Positions 23,938-35,088 of a stretch of 64,000 nt of DNA are shown here, in pieces; positions within the stretch are counted from its first letter, which is position 1, and the number at the start of each line of letters is the position of its first letter. Source of the stretch: Parapristionchus giblindavisi (Eukaryota; Nematoda; Chromadorea; Rhabditida; Diplogasteridae); the NCBI GenBank assembly GCA_943737045.1, contig CALSFV010000297.1:1-64000 (forward strand), read 5' to 3'. The notes beneath the pieces were generated by a model, which was given only the letters and a program-made list of their open reading frames with translations, was not told the DNA's origin and made no database searches. Made by a program: the position numbers and the translations under genes.

Positions 23938-26900
23938 TTAACGGAATCTTGGCAGTGGATACGCATTCCGCTGTATGATTGATATAGCCAACTGCGATTC
24001 CTGAAAAAAAATAAGCACTTTGAAAGGGACCGAAACCTTCGTCAAAGGTCTCTTCAACGGTCTACGCTCTCTCATTGTTAGAGAACGGAGAAATAGTCTG
24101 GTATTTTGCCACTTAAAGTCTACTTAAACTACGTCACAGACTTTAAGTAGACTTTAAGTAAACTTTAAGTGAAAGAACATTTGACGAAATGCATTACAGT
24201 ATACCACACCACTTTAAGTAGACTTACGTCTCACTTTAAGTTTACTTAAAGTCTACTTAAAGTGGGAAAGTTTAAGTAGACTTTAAGTGGCAAAATACCA
24301 GAGTAGTGTGCGCAATGAAGAGGCCATTGAGAGAGGTCACTCTGCCTTGAAGTTATAAATTTTGTGTTCATTTTCTTCCTTCACTAATTCTTGGGTTAGT
24401 TTAACTCCCCGATGTCGGCTTTTTAGACCTTCATGCTGATCGGCTTACCTTATGCGTGCTCCGAAATATTGTGGTCAGCACGAATTTAGTGAGACATTTT
24501 CGATAGGGCGGAGTAGCCATAAGGAGCACTGTGCAGTGCACGATTGAATGCACTCCCATGACGAACCAGAAGAATAGGCAGATACCTTGGAATGTTTTAT
24601 TTGTTTGTTTATTTATCTAATTAATTAATTAATTTGTTTATTTATTTATCTCAAATTGATTTTAATCAAGTTTAATATTTCTACATATGTGTACTTACGG
24701 TATGGCACTAATCGAGTCAAGACTGCGAATGTAAAGACCAGAATAGGGACAGCTAGTAACGTTATAGGTACTCCGAGCTGCTCATACAATTAATTATATT
24801 GTATGAAATATTTTCATCAAAACCTGTATCACGAGCGCAGCAACGGCTTTTGTGTGTACCTCCACAGCACGCTTGCTGTACGTCTGAATATGTTAAACGT
24901 AGTTACTTTTTTTTAAAAATTGTTCGACTAGTTGTCTATGTTTTTCGATTACTGGTTGATAACGAACCTTCGCTCGTAGTGTGTAACTTATGTGCATGAA
25001 GATAATCATTAAAAATAACACAGTGAAGACAGTGAACTTAAAAAAAGTCATCCAATGAAAATCACTTCAAATTTGTCGTGACCTATTTTTCAATTCCATA
25101 ATTTCAATTCTTGGCAGATTAAAAATGTTTGAGGGCGCTACGTAACATAACATAATTTCAATACATTATACTATTAGTGTATCATTTAATACACCTAAAG
25201 TGAAAATTTATTAGACTATTTTTAATATTTAGAAAATAGTTTTAAAGTAATTTTTTGGTGGACAAGTAGTACACTAATAGTAGACTAGTAGTAGACTACT
25301 AGTAGACTAGTAGACTAGTACTAGACTAATAGTTGAAATAATCACGCACAATGAAGGTGAGTACTATGACGAGGTTGAAGGATGCTTCAAGATTATACAC
25401 TACGTACTCTCCTCTGTTCACCATCCACGTGAGGTTGCGCATTTTCTAAAAGAGCAATATTTAATCACCCAGATCTAATTTGAAACTCTCCGTTCTGGCA
25501 ATACTGACTCGTAGACAAAGAAAACGAGAGAGTGTTGCTAGAGCGGAGAGTTTAAAACGCGTTCTCCGTTAGAGCGGCGGGGGCATGGCACAACGTTTCA
25601 AAATCATCCTAGGTGACTCATATTTGATGGTTAGAGTCCCTAGGGGCGGTATACACTTCAGCCAAAAAGTTGACCCAAATTATCGATTTTTGATCTACCA
25701 AAAGTCGAAAAATCAAAGTGTGAATTCCATAGCATGTTATATACCATTCGATAGAGGATCCAAAGTTATATAAGAATAAAAAGTTTCATAAATTTTCATA
25801 ACTTCGTGTTCGAGAAATTACCGATTTTCCATTTTTTGACCAGGTTTTTTTTGTTTTGATCTCATCGCTTACTATGTTACCCTTATTTCCCATTCCTGGA
25901 TCTTTGATATGTTATGTAAAAATGGATGGGCTATCCGAATATCACACTTATTTGAACATCCTGCGTGACAGTCATAGTGATATCTGCTGAAATCTAAGCC
26001 CAAAATGATGCCCAAGCGCCGACGCTGGTTCGAATCCGGGTCCAGGCTTAAATTTTTGCAAATTTTTTTCACGCCCAAATTAGACTTTAAATTATATATT
26101 CATGTGTTTTAATGTGTTTTCACTGGTTCTTTGTACGAAATAGCCAAAAAAACATTATCAGAAATACTAAAAAATCGTATAACTGATATAAGTCATGGAA
26201 CGCTTTTTCTTTTTTTTTGTAACTTTACATACAGGAAAGCAATCAAGCTGATCTTTTGAGTCAATACACACAATTTATCAAGGATTGTAACCATGGCGTA
26301 TTGGGTTCATTAAATTAGTTCAACGTTGCGTAGTGATGACGCAATCTAAGTACACTTTTTGAAAATTTATAGTTCTTTAGTGAAAAGTCCTGTTCTTCTG
26401 AAACATCGTGAGAGTGAAGCAGGGCTGTGCGAAAAATATATTTCGAAAAAATTTCGAAAAACGAAAAATTTTCGAATTTATTTTCGAAAAATCCGAAAAA
26501 TTCGAAAAAAATATAAACTCTGTATTCCCTATCGAGAACCTCAATTCGCTAAATTTTCCAATGAATAAAATGGAAACACAAGAATTGCAACTGTGTGATT
26601 CCTTATTGATGCTGCATAAATGATAAAGAACACATATTTACTCAAGTGAAATTGTAATTTTTGTCTCCAAATTTCAAATTTTTGTTAAAATGTCATTATT
26701 TATTTGAAATTTTCTGCTTTTTGATGAAAAGGCATTTTTCGTTTTTTTCGAATTTTTTTCGAAAAATTTTTCGTCGAAAATATTTTTCGAGAAAACCCGA
26801 AAAATCGAAAAAAAAACGAAAAACGAAAAATGAAATTTAATGTGGAGACGTCACAATTTTATGATACCTGCCCTCTGAACGATAGGGTTTCACAATCAGT

Positions 26901-29900
26901 CCTTTCAGTCCGCAATCAAACTACTATGATCTGTGCACAAACATCCTTTGCCACAAGCATCATTTAGGCCCTTATAGTTAGCATGTGGTTTAGCACATCT
27001 ATAAACTGAGGTTTTAATTTTGGGGTTTTCTGCAGCTTGAAATCAGAGTCTGAGTCATTCCGATCAATGGTATGCGGTAACTGAGTTACCGATTGCCAAC
27101 ATTGCAGACTTATTATTGCCGAAATTAGTTGCCGAAAATACACTCATGATTCTAGCTATCAATAAGCTGAAATAACATGAAATAAATAGTCTTCGGTATG
27201 TAGAATAATTGTTGCTCACTTTCTGTCTTCACAGTTTGTTTTACGAAAAGAAATACGGTAAGAGTCTTGGCAATGACCATTTTCAATTACTACTGTTCAA
27301 CTAGAAGAATATTCTACTTATATGTGAATAAGTAACAAAAATTATTGATATTTCATTCGTTGTTGCAATTTATTCTTGTCATTGTTTTCGTTTGATAACG
27401 ACTGTTTTGATAAGTGCTGCATGAAAAATATCATTAGTAAATTTTAAATGGTTAAGTTCAAAGTTTCTGAAATTGCAGGTAATTGCCGAATTTTATATAT
27501 TCCGGTTGCCAAAAACGCCGGTGCTGCACACCCCTGATTCCGATATATATCCGATATGTTTGCCAGCGCAGCCCTAGTGGATGTCTTCACTCTCACGATG
27601 TTTCAGAAGAACAGGACTTTTCACTAAAGAACTATAAATTTTCAAAAAGTGTACTTAGATTGCGTCATCACTACGTAACGTTGAACTAATTTAATGAACC
27701 CAATACGCCATGGTTACAATCCTTGATAAATTGTGTGTATTGACTCAAAAGATCAGCTTGATTGCTTTCCTGTATGTAAAGTTGCAAAAAAAGAAAAAGC
27801 GTTCCATGACTTATATCAGTTATACGATTTTTTTAGTATTTCTGATAATGTTTTTTGGCTATTTCGTACAAAGAACCAGTGAGAACACATTAAAACACAT
27901 GAAAATATAATTTAAAGTCTAATTTGGGCTTAAAAAAATTTGCAAAAATTTAAGCCTGGACCCGGATTCGAACCAGCGTCGGCGTTTGGGCGCCATTTTG
28001 GCCTAGATTTCAGCAGATATCACTATGACTGTCACGCAGGATGTTCAAATAAGTGTGATATTCGGATAGCCCATCCATTTTTACATAACATATCAAAGAT
28101 CCAGGAATGGGAAATAAGGGTAACATAGTAAGCGATGAGATCAAAACAAAAAAACCTGGTCAAAAAATGGAAAATCGGTAATTTCTCGAACACGAAGTTA
28201 TGAAAATTTATGAAACTTGGTATTCTTATATAACTTTGGATCCTCTATCGAATGGTATAACATGCTATGTAATTCGCACTTTGATTTTTCGACTTTTGGT
28301 AGATCAAAAATCGATAATTTGGGTCAACTTTTTGGCTGAAGTGTATACCGTCCCTAGGGACTCTAACCATCAAATATGAGTCACCTAGGATGATTTTGAA
28401 ACGTTGTGCCATGTCCCCGCCGACGCCCCTCCGCTGTAAGGGAGAGTGCGTTTTAAAATTGGCTCGGGCGGGCATTTAACGTGTATAATGCCTTTTGCAC
28501 ACGCAACACGCACGCTTCAGCCTCTAAGTTTCTTTTCATAAACTTACAATCTAGCGTTAGTAAGCGCAAAAGAAATATACCAGATAAGCGATTTGCTCGC
28601 CAGTCGTTCGAAATTCAGCGTCTACGATAAACACTGATAGCGTGGGTATGAGATAGATGATAGTTAGGGCGAATTGTGATGCGAAGAGGGTGCTCTGCAG
28701 CAATGTAGTTAAAGGAAGCCTAACCTCTCTCAATGGTCTCTTCAACGCGCAATGCTTTCTCATTGTTAGAGAACAGAGAAATAGTGTGTGCGATGAAGAG
28801 GCCATTGAGAGAGGCTCTTTAGTAATAATAATCAGAGCGTACGAATATATGTTATGCGTGCACAATAATAGCACGACTTGGAAATGTCATACCTTAATCG
28901 ATATCTAGTAGGAAAATAAAATAAAATTAGTCGCTCCTATGTAGAATTCTTCTGGGACTGAAAAAAAGCTCAGAGCTTTAAATGTATTACCTTGCGCATC
29001 TTGAAGTAACCATCACGTATGACGCTTTGGTGTCTGCGAAGGCAGCAAATTACGATGGCAGCGCAAGATTGTGAACAAAGCAAAGTGAACGGTGCCTGGA
29101 ATATCAAGAGGAACCTCTCGTATTGCTCATGCACAGAGACATTTACGCCTTACTTGCCTACGCCGTAACCTCCGCCGTAACGACGCAGACGAGGCGGAGG
29201 GTGTTACGGCGTAGGCACGTAAGGCAAATGTAACGGTGCACAAGAAATCACTGCAGATTTGACAGAGTTCGGAAACGAATATTGCGGTTTTGGTCGCTAG
29301 GTCGGATGAAAACCGGAAGTAGGCGAGAGACAAATGTCCTGTCAGAGAGCGTATCGCGATATAATCTGGTATTCGAAACTTGAAGTCTACTTAAAGTTTA
29401 CACTTGAGGTAAACTTGTACTTTTAGTAGAACGTAAGTCTATTTAAAGTAGCGTGGTATACTGCAATGCATTTCGTCAAATGTTCTTTCACTTGAAGTAG
29501 ACTTAAAGTCTACTTCAAGTCTGTAACGTAGTTTAAGTAGACTAGAAGTTTCAAAATACCAGAGCAGTTCCCATCCGACCTAATACCAAATTTCGCTGAA
29601 CATTTCTAGTGTTTCTTTATCTGTGACAGAGTGAAAATCACCGTCGTACCGCAAAAGCTCGAAATGGAACTCGAGCCTGACAAAGCGTTCCGAGGCAGTA
29701 AAAGGCTAGATGAGGAAAAAGTGGGACGGGAAGCAAGAGAATATCCGATCCTTTCTCTTAACTAATAGTTGAGAAATAATTCTCATCCGATCTAGTACCC
29801 GATTTTGCTGAGAAATACTACGGCTTATTTATCTGTGACATAGTAACAATCAGTGACGTACCAAGAATACTCGAAATGGAACTCGGGCCTGACAAAGCTT

Positions 29901-32169
29901 TCCTAGGCAGTAAAAGGCTAGATGAGGAAAAAGTGGGACGGGAAGCAAGAGCAGATCCCAGTAGACGTCAGTTAAGAGCGTCAGCACCTGTGAATGTGTC
30001 TGTGTCTACATTTATTGATTGCATTAGCGGTCGTATACACAAAATAAATACAGGGTGCGCCAAAATTACCCGAACTGGTGTCACCATGTGATTCCCATGC
30101 CCCCAATGCATATGCGCAACCCCTATTGTAGCATCATGACGAGTGATCATTGGCCACTCCGTATGCAAGGTTTCAAGTCAGTTAGTCAAGTCTTCTAGTA
30201 ATGAGGAAGTCATGTCGACCGCGCCCCATAATTCTGAAGTGTACAAGAACAGAGTGACATCCTTCATCAGCTCGGCTTTCACGAGTCTGCTTTTTTCGAT
30301 ACCGGTATCAGATACCAAGATATTAGTACTAAAGAGGAACGTCCGGGCAGAGGTAGACCAATCTCATTTCCCACCGCTATGAACCGAGATCCAATCCGAA
30401 AGATGGTGTTTCAAAACCACAAGTTGACGATCTGGAGACTTGATATCTCGAACACTTCCATTCCTCGTCTCCTCAAGTCTCAGCTGACTCTTCTCCCTTA
30501 CAAGTACCGTAAACTGTTAGAACCGAATGAGCGACAGATCAAGCTCCGCTGAGAACGGAGCCATTGACTGTTAATGCGTTGTGCTAGGTCCGCGCACATC
30601 AGCACGATGTTCAGTGAAGAGAATATCTTACCTTCAAAGGCAACCTAAATATCAAGAACAACAGAATCATTGCCTATAATCCTGAAGAATCCTAAAGGAC
30701 AGCTGAGGTCATGGGTCATATCAGTCATCCACAATACGCCAAGGGTTTAGCTGCTTTTTGCCCAAATTGAAAGTCCCCTCTCGTTTTTGCCACTCCATGT
30801 GTCTAGATCAATAAACCATATTATACAAAGTGCATCCTCGAAGACGCACTTTTACTCCAATACCATACCCACTTCGGTCAGGACCACTAGACCTTTCGGT
30901 AAGATTCTGTAGTCAATCACATGACAAAGTTGACCCAGTCGTGGTTTTTCACCCGTGCACTCGGCTAAACCTTTCACACTGAATGGCTTCCGAACTCCCC
31001 CAATCTCAACATCCTCGACTGCAGTGTTTGGAGGTGTGGTAGGCCAAGATGTCCTCTATCAAGCACCAGACGCACGACTCCCTCAAGGCTCCCCTTCTCA
31101 AGGCATGGGACAAACTCTATGACATTTACCCGCGGGAATAGGCAATCGCATATGAGAAGAGACTCAAAGCCGGTGTCAGAGGTAAAGCAGGCCATACCGA
31201 AATTCGCTAATATGTTTTTGTTGCCTATATTGTTGACAAACTTTGCTATGAACCATATCGCTTAAATCACATTATAAAGGGGAGAATCATATGGTGACAC
31301 CAGTTCGGGTAATTTTGGCGCACCCTGTAGAGTTATATTTTAAATTTTTATTTTATTTTTAAATATAATCAACGCCACATCACGTCTTAAATTCTATTGA
31401 GAATTGCCATAATGCATTCATCAATACAAAAGGAGATATGACAAAATTATTAGCAAGAATCACCGCAGTAGTTACCACAGCCCCAACAAAAATGTATTTT
31501 TTTAAAAAATTTATATTCTTTATCAGGAAGAGATTGCACGGCGATTTGATTGAGCAATTTGGAAACGTCGCCCATCCTGTAACTCATCAACGACAGCTTT
31601 TCTGAAGACGGCGCTTTTCGCCATAGCTAGATACATATTCCATAGATCTAGGGAATTGTTGCACCAATTTTTGAAATTTAGCAGATTTCCCGAGATATGC
31701 GAAAATGAAATTTCGCTAATATGCCGTTCAGATCGCTGTGATTGCAAGTGCAATTACGACGTGAAATACGGATCGCGTTCTGTTTGCAAAATAAAAACGT
31801 TTCACATGTTTAAACGGACTGACACCTTTGCCAACAGTCTCTTCAACGCTCTACGCTCTCTCGTTGTTAGAGAACAGAGAAATAGTGTGCGCAATGAAGA
31901 GACCATTGAGAGAGGTCTCTCTCCCTTTAAAACCATGCGAGCAGAATGAGGTAGCGGAATTTATTCATCGACTTAAATTTTTAAACTATTTAAAAAAATT
32001 TATTGCTCGCCTGGATGTACAGTAGATAATTTCTTATGACGGCTAACTGCGGAGGAGTCACTCTGAGAAGACAAAAGAACGACAGAGCATGAAAGGGCAG
32101 CGTTACGGCGAGCAGGATACGGTGGATCAAAACTGTAAATTGTTCCGGAGTGATGCATTGCGAGTCCAT
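23938..32169 (-). CDS. Sri/Srh-like chemoreceptor B, intact (10 exons)
   Basis: Exons: 32169-32011, 29987-29862, 29095-28991, 28694-28581, 25445-25350, 25036-24968, 24883-24824, 24777-24699, 24585-24449, 24000-23938. All are in phase, about 336 aa, TAA stop. It starts MDSQCITPEQ. Motifs: TPPQLAVIRNYLLYIQ, PVPLFPHLAFYC, CCLRRHQSV, VDAEFRTTGEQIAYL, NLTWMVNRGEYVVYN, TYSKRAVEVHTKAV, GVPITLLAVPILVF, ATPPYRKCLTKF. These fit the Str superfamily (Sri or Srh type): a predicted seven-transmembrane chemosensory GPCR. Exon 8 has tandem acceptors (GAGCAG); paralogues support the second. Intron 1 starts with GC. Introns are swollen by a 2.9-kb foldback, a maT transposon and several MITEs, so the gene spans 8.2 kb for about 1 kb of coding sequence. 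Confidence 0.8.
24018..24351. repeat. family C MITE interrupted by a family A MITE
   Basis: The outer element runs from GAAAGGGACCGAAACC to GAGAGAGGTCACTCTGCC. At AATAGTGTGCGC it is split by a family A MITE (24097-24303) flanked by TAG on both sides. It lies in the 3' flank-proximal intron of receptor B. Confidence 0.88.
25255..25335. repeat. TAGTAGACTAA minisatellite in intron 5 of receptor B
   Basis: Imperfect 10-11-bp units of TAATAGTAGAC. Equivalent tracts lie in the same intron of A (9590-9660), C (37680-37752), D (43205-43262) and E (53756-53812). Confidence 0.75.
25461..28479. mobile_element. 2.9-kb foldback element inside a family B MITE
   Basis: The two halves of a family B MITE (25461-25550 and 28458-28479) flank an element running from AACGCGTTCTCCGTTAGAGC (25555) to GAGTGCGTT (28453). 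TTAA is present on both sides, and joining across it restores GAGAGTTTAAAATTGGCTCG, a family B sequence. Arms are about 0.85 kb (GCGGGGGCATGGCACAACG and partner); an inner inverted repeat (TGAAGCAGGGCTG / AGCCCTAGTGGATG) brackets a 1.1-kb loop. No transposase. Confidence 0.85.
26010..26062 (+). other. tRNA B-box-like sequence in the 2.9-kb foldback arm
   Basis: GGTTCGAATCC within CGACGCTGGTTCGAATCCGG is a perfect B box with a T-arm-like context. It is mirrored on the minus strand at 27990-27955. No convincing A box was found, so this may be the T arm of a decayed tRNA-derived core. Confidence 0.4.
28709..28823. repeat. family C MITE near an acceptor of receptor B
   Basis: TTAAAGGAAGCCTAACCTC at the left, GTTAGAGAACAGAG in the core, GAGAGAGGCTCTTTA at the right. 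On the minus strand it ends 15 bp before exon 4. Confidence 0.75.
29143..29243. repeat. GC-rich family D MITE
   Basis: CGCCGTAACCTCCGCCGTAA / GTTACGGCG arms and a GTAAGGCAAATGTAAC end. Confidence 0.75.
29365..29564. repeat. family A MITE in intron 2 of receptor B
   Basis: TCTGGTATTCGAAACTT at the left and AAATACCAGAG at the right, with AAGTAGACTTAAAGT words inside. The flanking trinucleotides (TAA, CAG) do not match. Confidence 0.8.
29572..29990 (-). repeat. tandem duplication of the exon 2 region of receptor B
   Basis: 29572-29775 and 29790-29990 share intron and exon 2 sequence. The right copy holds the complete exon (29987-29862). The left copy keeps the donor and about 100 bp of exon but lacks the first eleven codons and the acceptor, so it is an exon relic. 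Confidence 0.75.
30051..31327 (+). mobile_element. maT/mariner-like DNA transposon, decayed
   Basis: Inverted ends begin CAGGGTGCGCCAAAATTACC (right end is the reverse complement), with TA on both sides. Length 1277 bp is normal for a full mariner/maT element. It lies in intron 1 of receptor B. Confidence 0.92.
30137..31205 (+). pseudogene. mariner/maT transposase pseudogene
   Basis: Across shifting frames I read SIPRLLKSQLTLLPYKYRKL (helix-turn-helix end), KGNLNIKNNRI (strand after the first catalytic Asp of the family), MGHISHPQYAKG, THFGQDHWTF, PNSPNLNILDCSVW and LKAPLLKAWDKLY...KRLKAG, in the order expected of mariner/maT transposases. SPNLNILD at the third catalytic site suggests the D-type (maT, DD37D) rather than Tc1 (DD34E). 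At least three frameshifts and several stops break it. Confidence 0.85.
31810..31930. repeat. family C MITE
   Basis: TTTAAACGGACTGACACC at the left, CTCTCTCGTTGTTAGAGAAC in the core, CTCTCTCCCTTTAAA at the right. TTAA on both sides. It is just downstream of exon 1 of receptor B. Confidence 0.85.
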
Positions 32170-33127
32170 CAAATTGAGCTGCTTTGACTTATGTTTTCTG
32201 GTTACTGAGAATAGGCAATGGGTGTAACTAGGGTATTAGGCAAACGGAGAGGATGCTATAAATCAACAGATTTGTTATTTTTTCTCAGATTAAAAAAAAG
32301 TTATAGGGCATGGAATTGTTGTCTGCTTCAGAACACAATCATGAACAAAAAAGTTGTAGTGTATGATTTTTTTTTGATTTTATATTTTTGATATATTAGT
32401 GTTTTCTAACCAATGCTCATAAATCTTTTGTCTTGTCGTTGTTTCATCAGTAGACATACTATTGTGATCTCGTAACGCAAAACTTACTCAAATCAAGCTA
32501 TATAAAATCAAAAAAAATTTACCGTTGATGCGGAGGCAAGAGACGAGAGAGTGTGCTGGGGCGAGAGAGCAAAGAGGCAGGTGAGAAGATCAGGATGGGA
32601 ATGAAGGGGAGTGGACGGGATGCCCTTCCCTTCACCCTTCTCTGCTCTCTCACAATTCCATACTCTCTAGCCTCTTTCATACTCTTCAACGGCTAAATGA
32701 CTACACTAAAAGTTGATTATCTCGAATGACTCGGGCGCAAATTGGCTGAAATTTTTTCTATGGAATTCTGATGCCATTCCGGTCCGATCTATGTATCTCG
32801 CAAAACGGACTTTTTCCGTCGATTGAATTTCCAATTTTGAAAATTTCTGAAATTTTTCCATGAAAAATGAATTAGACAGGCGTGATCGCCATCAAATTCT
32901 GCCCCTGAGGGTATATTTTGTAATTTTTAGCACGATCGGGTCACGAGAAATGACTAAAAACGCGATTACATCGCGACGTCGTCTGGCCTCAACGGTGGCT
33001 CTAGGTGCAAAATGAACGTGACCATCGTCATGAGCACCCTTGAGAACACCGATCCCCAAAATTTGATTTTTTTACTGTGCCGGCACTTAGTCGAGTCTTA
33101 CGCAAACGGCCTCATATACGATTGCAA
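32170..33127. other. intergenic region between receptors B and C
   Basis: This is the 5' flank of B and 3' flank of C (both minus). 32515-32700 is an imperfect purine/pyrimidine inverted repeat (GAGAGAGTGTGCTGGGGCGAG ... CTCTGCTCTCTCAC). The remainder shows no gene. Confidence 0.5.
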
Positions 33128-33154
33128 TCACAGTGGGCCCATGTTCTTCCTTAT

Positions 33155-34783
33155 CACGGATCTCCTGTAAATGTGTATGAAAATAAGAACCATTTTGCAC
33201 AGAAAAAAATAATTTTCCTCCTTTTTTATTGATAGTTGTTAGACTGGCCTAACTGATTGCGAAAACCACATTTTTAAATTTCGGTTTTCGAAATTTGCAT
33301 ATTTATGCAATTTTATTACTGTCAACTTCAATTGAATGTAACTCGCTTCGTTTTTGAGCAATCGTGTAAAACAATTTTTCAATCTGTTGCTAATGACCTC
33401 GTCTACAAATAACTCAACTAAGGATATGGACGAAAATGCTGTTTTTCATGTGTTATTGCAAGAAAACAGTTTTAAAGCACACAAAATGCGAGTTTTCTCG
33501 AAAATTTTCTCTAAAGGATAAGAGTTTTACTGCAGATTCGGATTCCCAGTCCTCAACTTGGGGTATCCTGAGATGTCTTTTAACCCAACTCTGTCCCCCC
33601 AATAGGGCTACTGTATATCGTCCAGGACTTAGTGCAATTTTATCTCAAATCACTTTTTCGGTTGTAAATCAGCTCAAACTTATGCTAATGTACTTATTAG
33701 CATATTTAAGCCCTGTAACTCGACCAACCTAACAAAATGGTCTTAGTGCTTCGAATTCTCAACAACCATCATTTTTGAGATATGAATCGAAAACTGATTT
33801 TATTAACGATTGTTCTCCTTTCTGACTTGATGCAACTTAAAAACACCAGCTTTCTCGTTATTTTAGAAGAATTATGATGTTTTCTTTCTGAATTCACTTT
33901 AAACCATCGATTGGATGTGGATGTGGCCGAGGATGAGAGAGTGATAACTTCGGATGCCATCTATGATATGATCTACCGTGATTTCTCAGAGTTTTTCGAA
34001 GGTTCCATGGATATTCTTGATTCAAACAGCTTCTTCGACCTTAACGATCAATAAACTAAAATCAATAAACGATAAACGGGAACAATAAAAGTCACATTGA
34101 AGAATAAAAAAAGATCTTTCACGAAAGAATCAAAGAATCGCTAATAAAATCAGTTTTCGATTCATATCTCAAAAATTACGGTTGTGGAGAATTCGAAGCA
34201 CTAAGAGAATTTTGTTAGGTTGGTCGAGTTACAGGGTTTAAATATGCTAATAAGTGCATTAGCATAAGTTTGAGCTGATTTACAACCGAAAAAGTGATTT
34301 GAGATAAAATTGCACTAAGTCCTGGACGATATACAGTAGCCCTATTGGGGGGACAGAGTTGGGTTAAAGGATATATCAGGATACCCCAAGTTGAGGACGG
34401 GGAATCCGAATCTGCAATAAAACTCTTATCCTTTAGAGAAAATGTTCGAGAAAACTCGCATTTTCTGTGCTTTAAAACTGTTTTCTTGCAATAACACATG
34501 AAAAACAGCATTTCCGTCCATATCCTTAGTTGAGTTATTTGTAGACGAGGTCATTAGCAACAGATTGAAAAATTGTTTTACACGATTGCTCAAAAACGAA
34601 GCGAGTTACATTCAATTGAAGTTGACAGTAAAAAAATTGCATAAATATGCAAATTTCGAAAATCGAAATTTAAAAATGTGGTTTTCGCAATCAGTTAGGC
34701 CAGTCTAACAACTATCAATAAAAAAGGAGGAAAATTATTTTTTTCTGTGCAATCGCTTCATACACTTTTACAGGAGATCCGTG
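33155..34783. mobile_element. 1.6-kb foldback element in the last exon of receptor C
   Basis: Ends CACGGATCTCCTGTAA and inverted partner, flanked by TTAT on both sides (33151-33154, 34784-34787). Arms are about 0.65 kb and diverged by roughly 5 percent. Removing the element plus one TTAT restores a receptor C-terminus (minus strand ESQISIIRKNMGPL then TGA) that lines up with B and D. The 98-codon mirrored frames in its arms are not considered genes. Confidence 0.9.
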
Positions 34784-34849
34784 TTATGATGGATATCTGC
34801 GATTCCTGAAAAGTAATAAACTCTTTTTAGGTTTATCCCATGACGTGGT

Positions 34850-35048
34850 CTTTATTGTCCTCAATTATGTGGTGTTATATTCTTGGAAAAGTAGATGGAA
34901 AAGTAGTGATCCAACACAAGCGTATTGGGTTTTTGTTGTAAAAGTTTGTCAATTACGAAGATATGCTACTTTTCCGACTACTTTTACAATCACAAAATTA
35001 ACACTACTTTTCACTTTTCCATCTACTTTTTCAAGATTTTAACACCAC
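34850..35048. repeat. dispersed repeat, family H, longest copy
   Basis: GGTGTTATATTCTTGGAAAA at the left and CTTTTTCAAGATTTTAACACC at the right are inverted. The interior AAAAGTTTGTCAATTACGAA matches the copies at 14697 and 23740. Confidence 0.75.
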
Positions 35049-35088
35049 ATTACTTATGCGGTGTTGCATTTGCGAGACGAGTGCTCAC

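Noticed and set aside
33436..34511. Mirrored 98-codon frames in both arms of the 1.6-kb foldback
   Set aside because: The two copies differ at about ten residues, with most differences changing amino acids, which is not the pattern of a selected protein; no family motif; explained by the palindrome.
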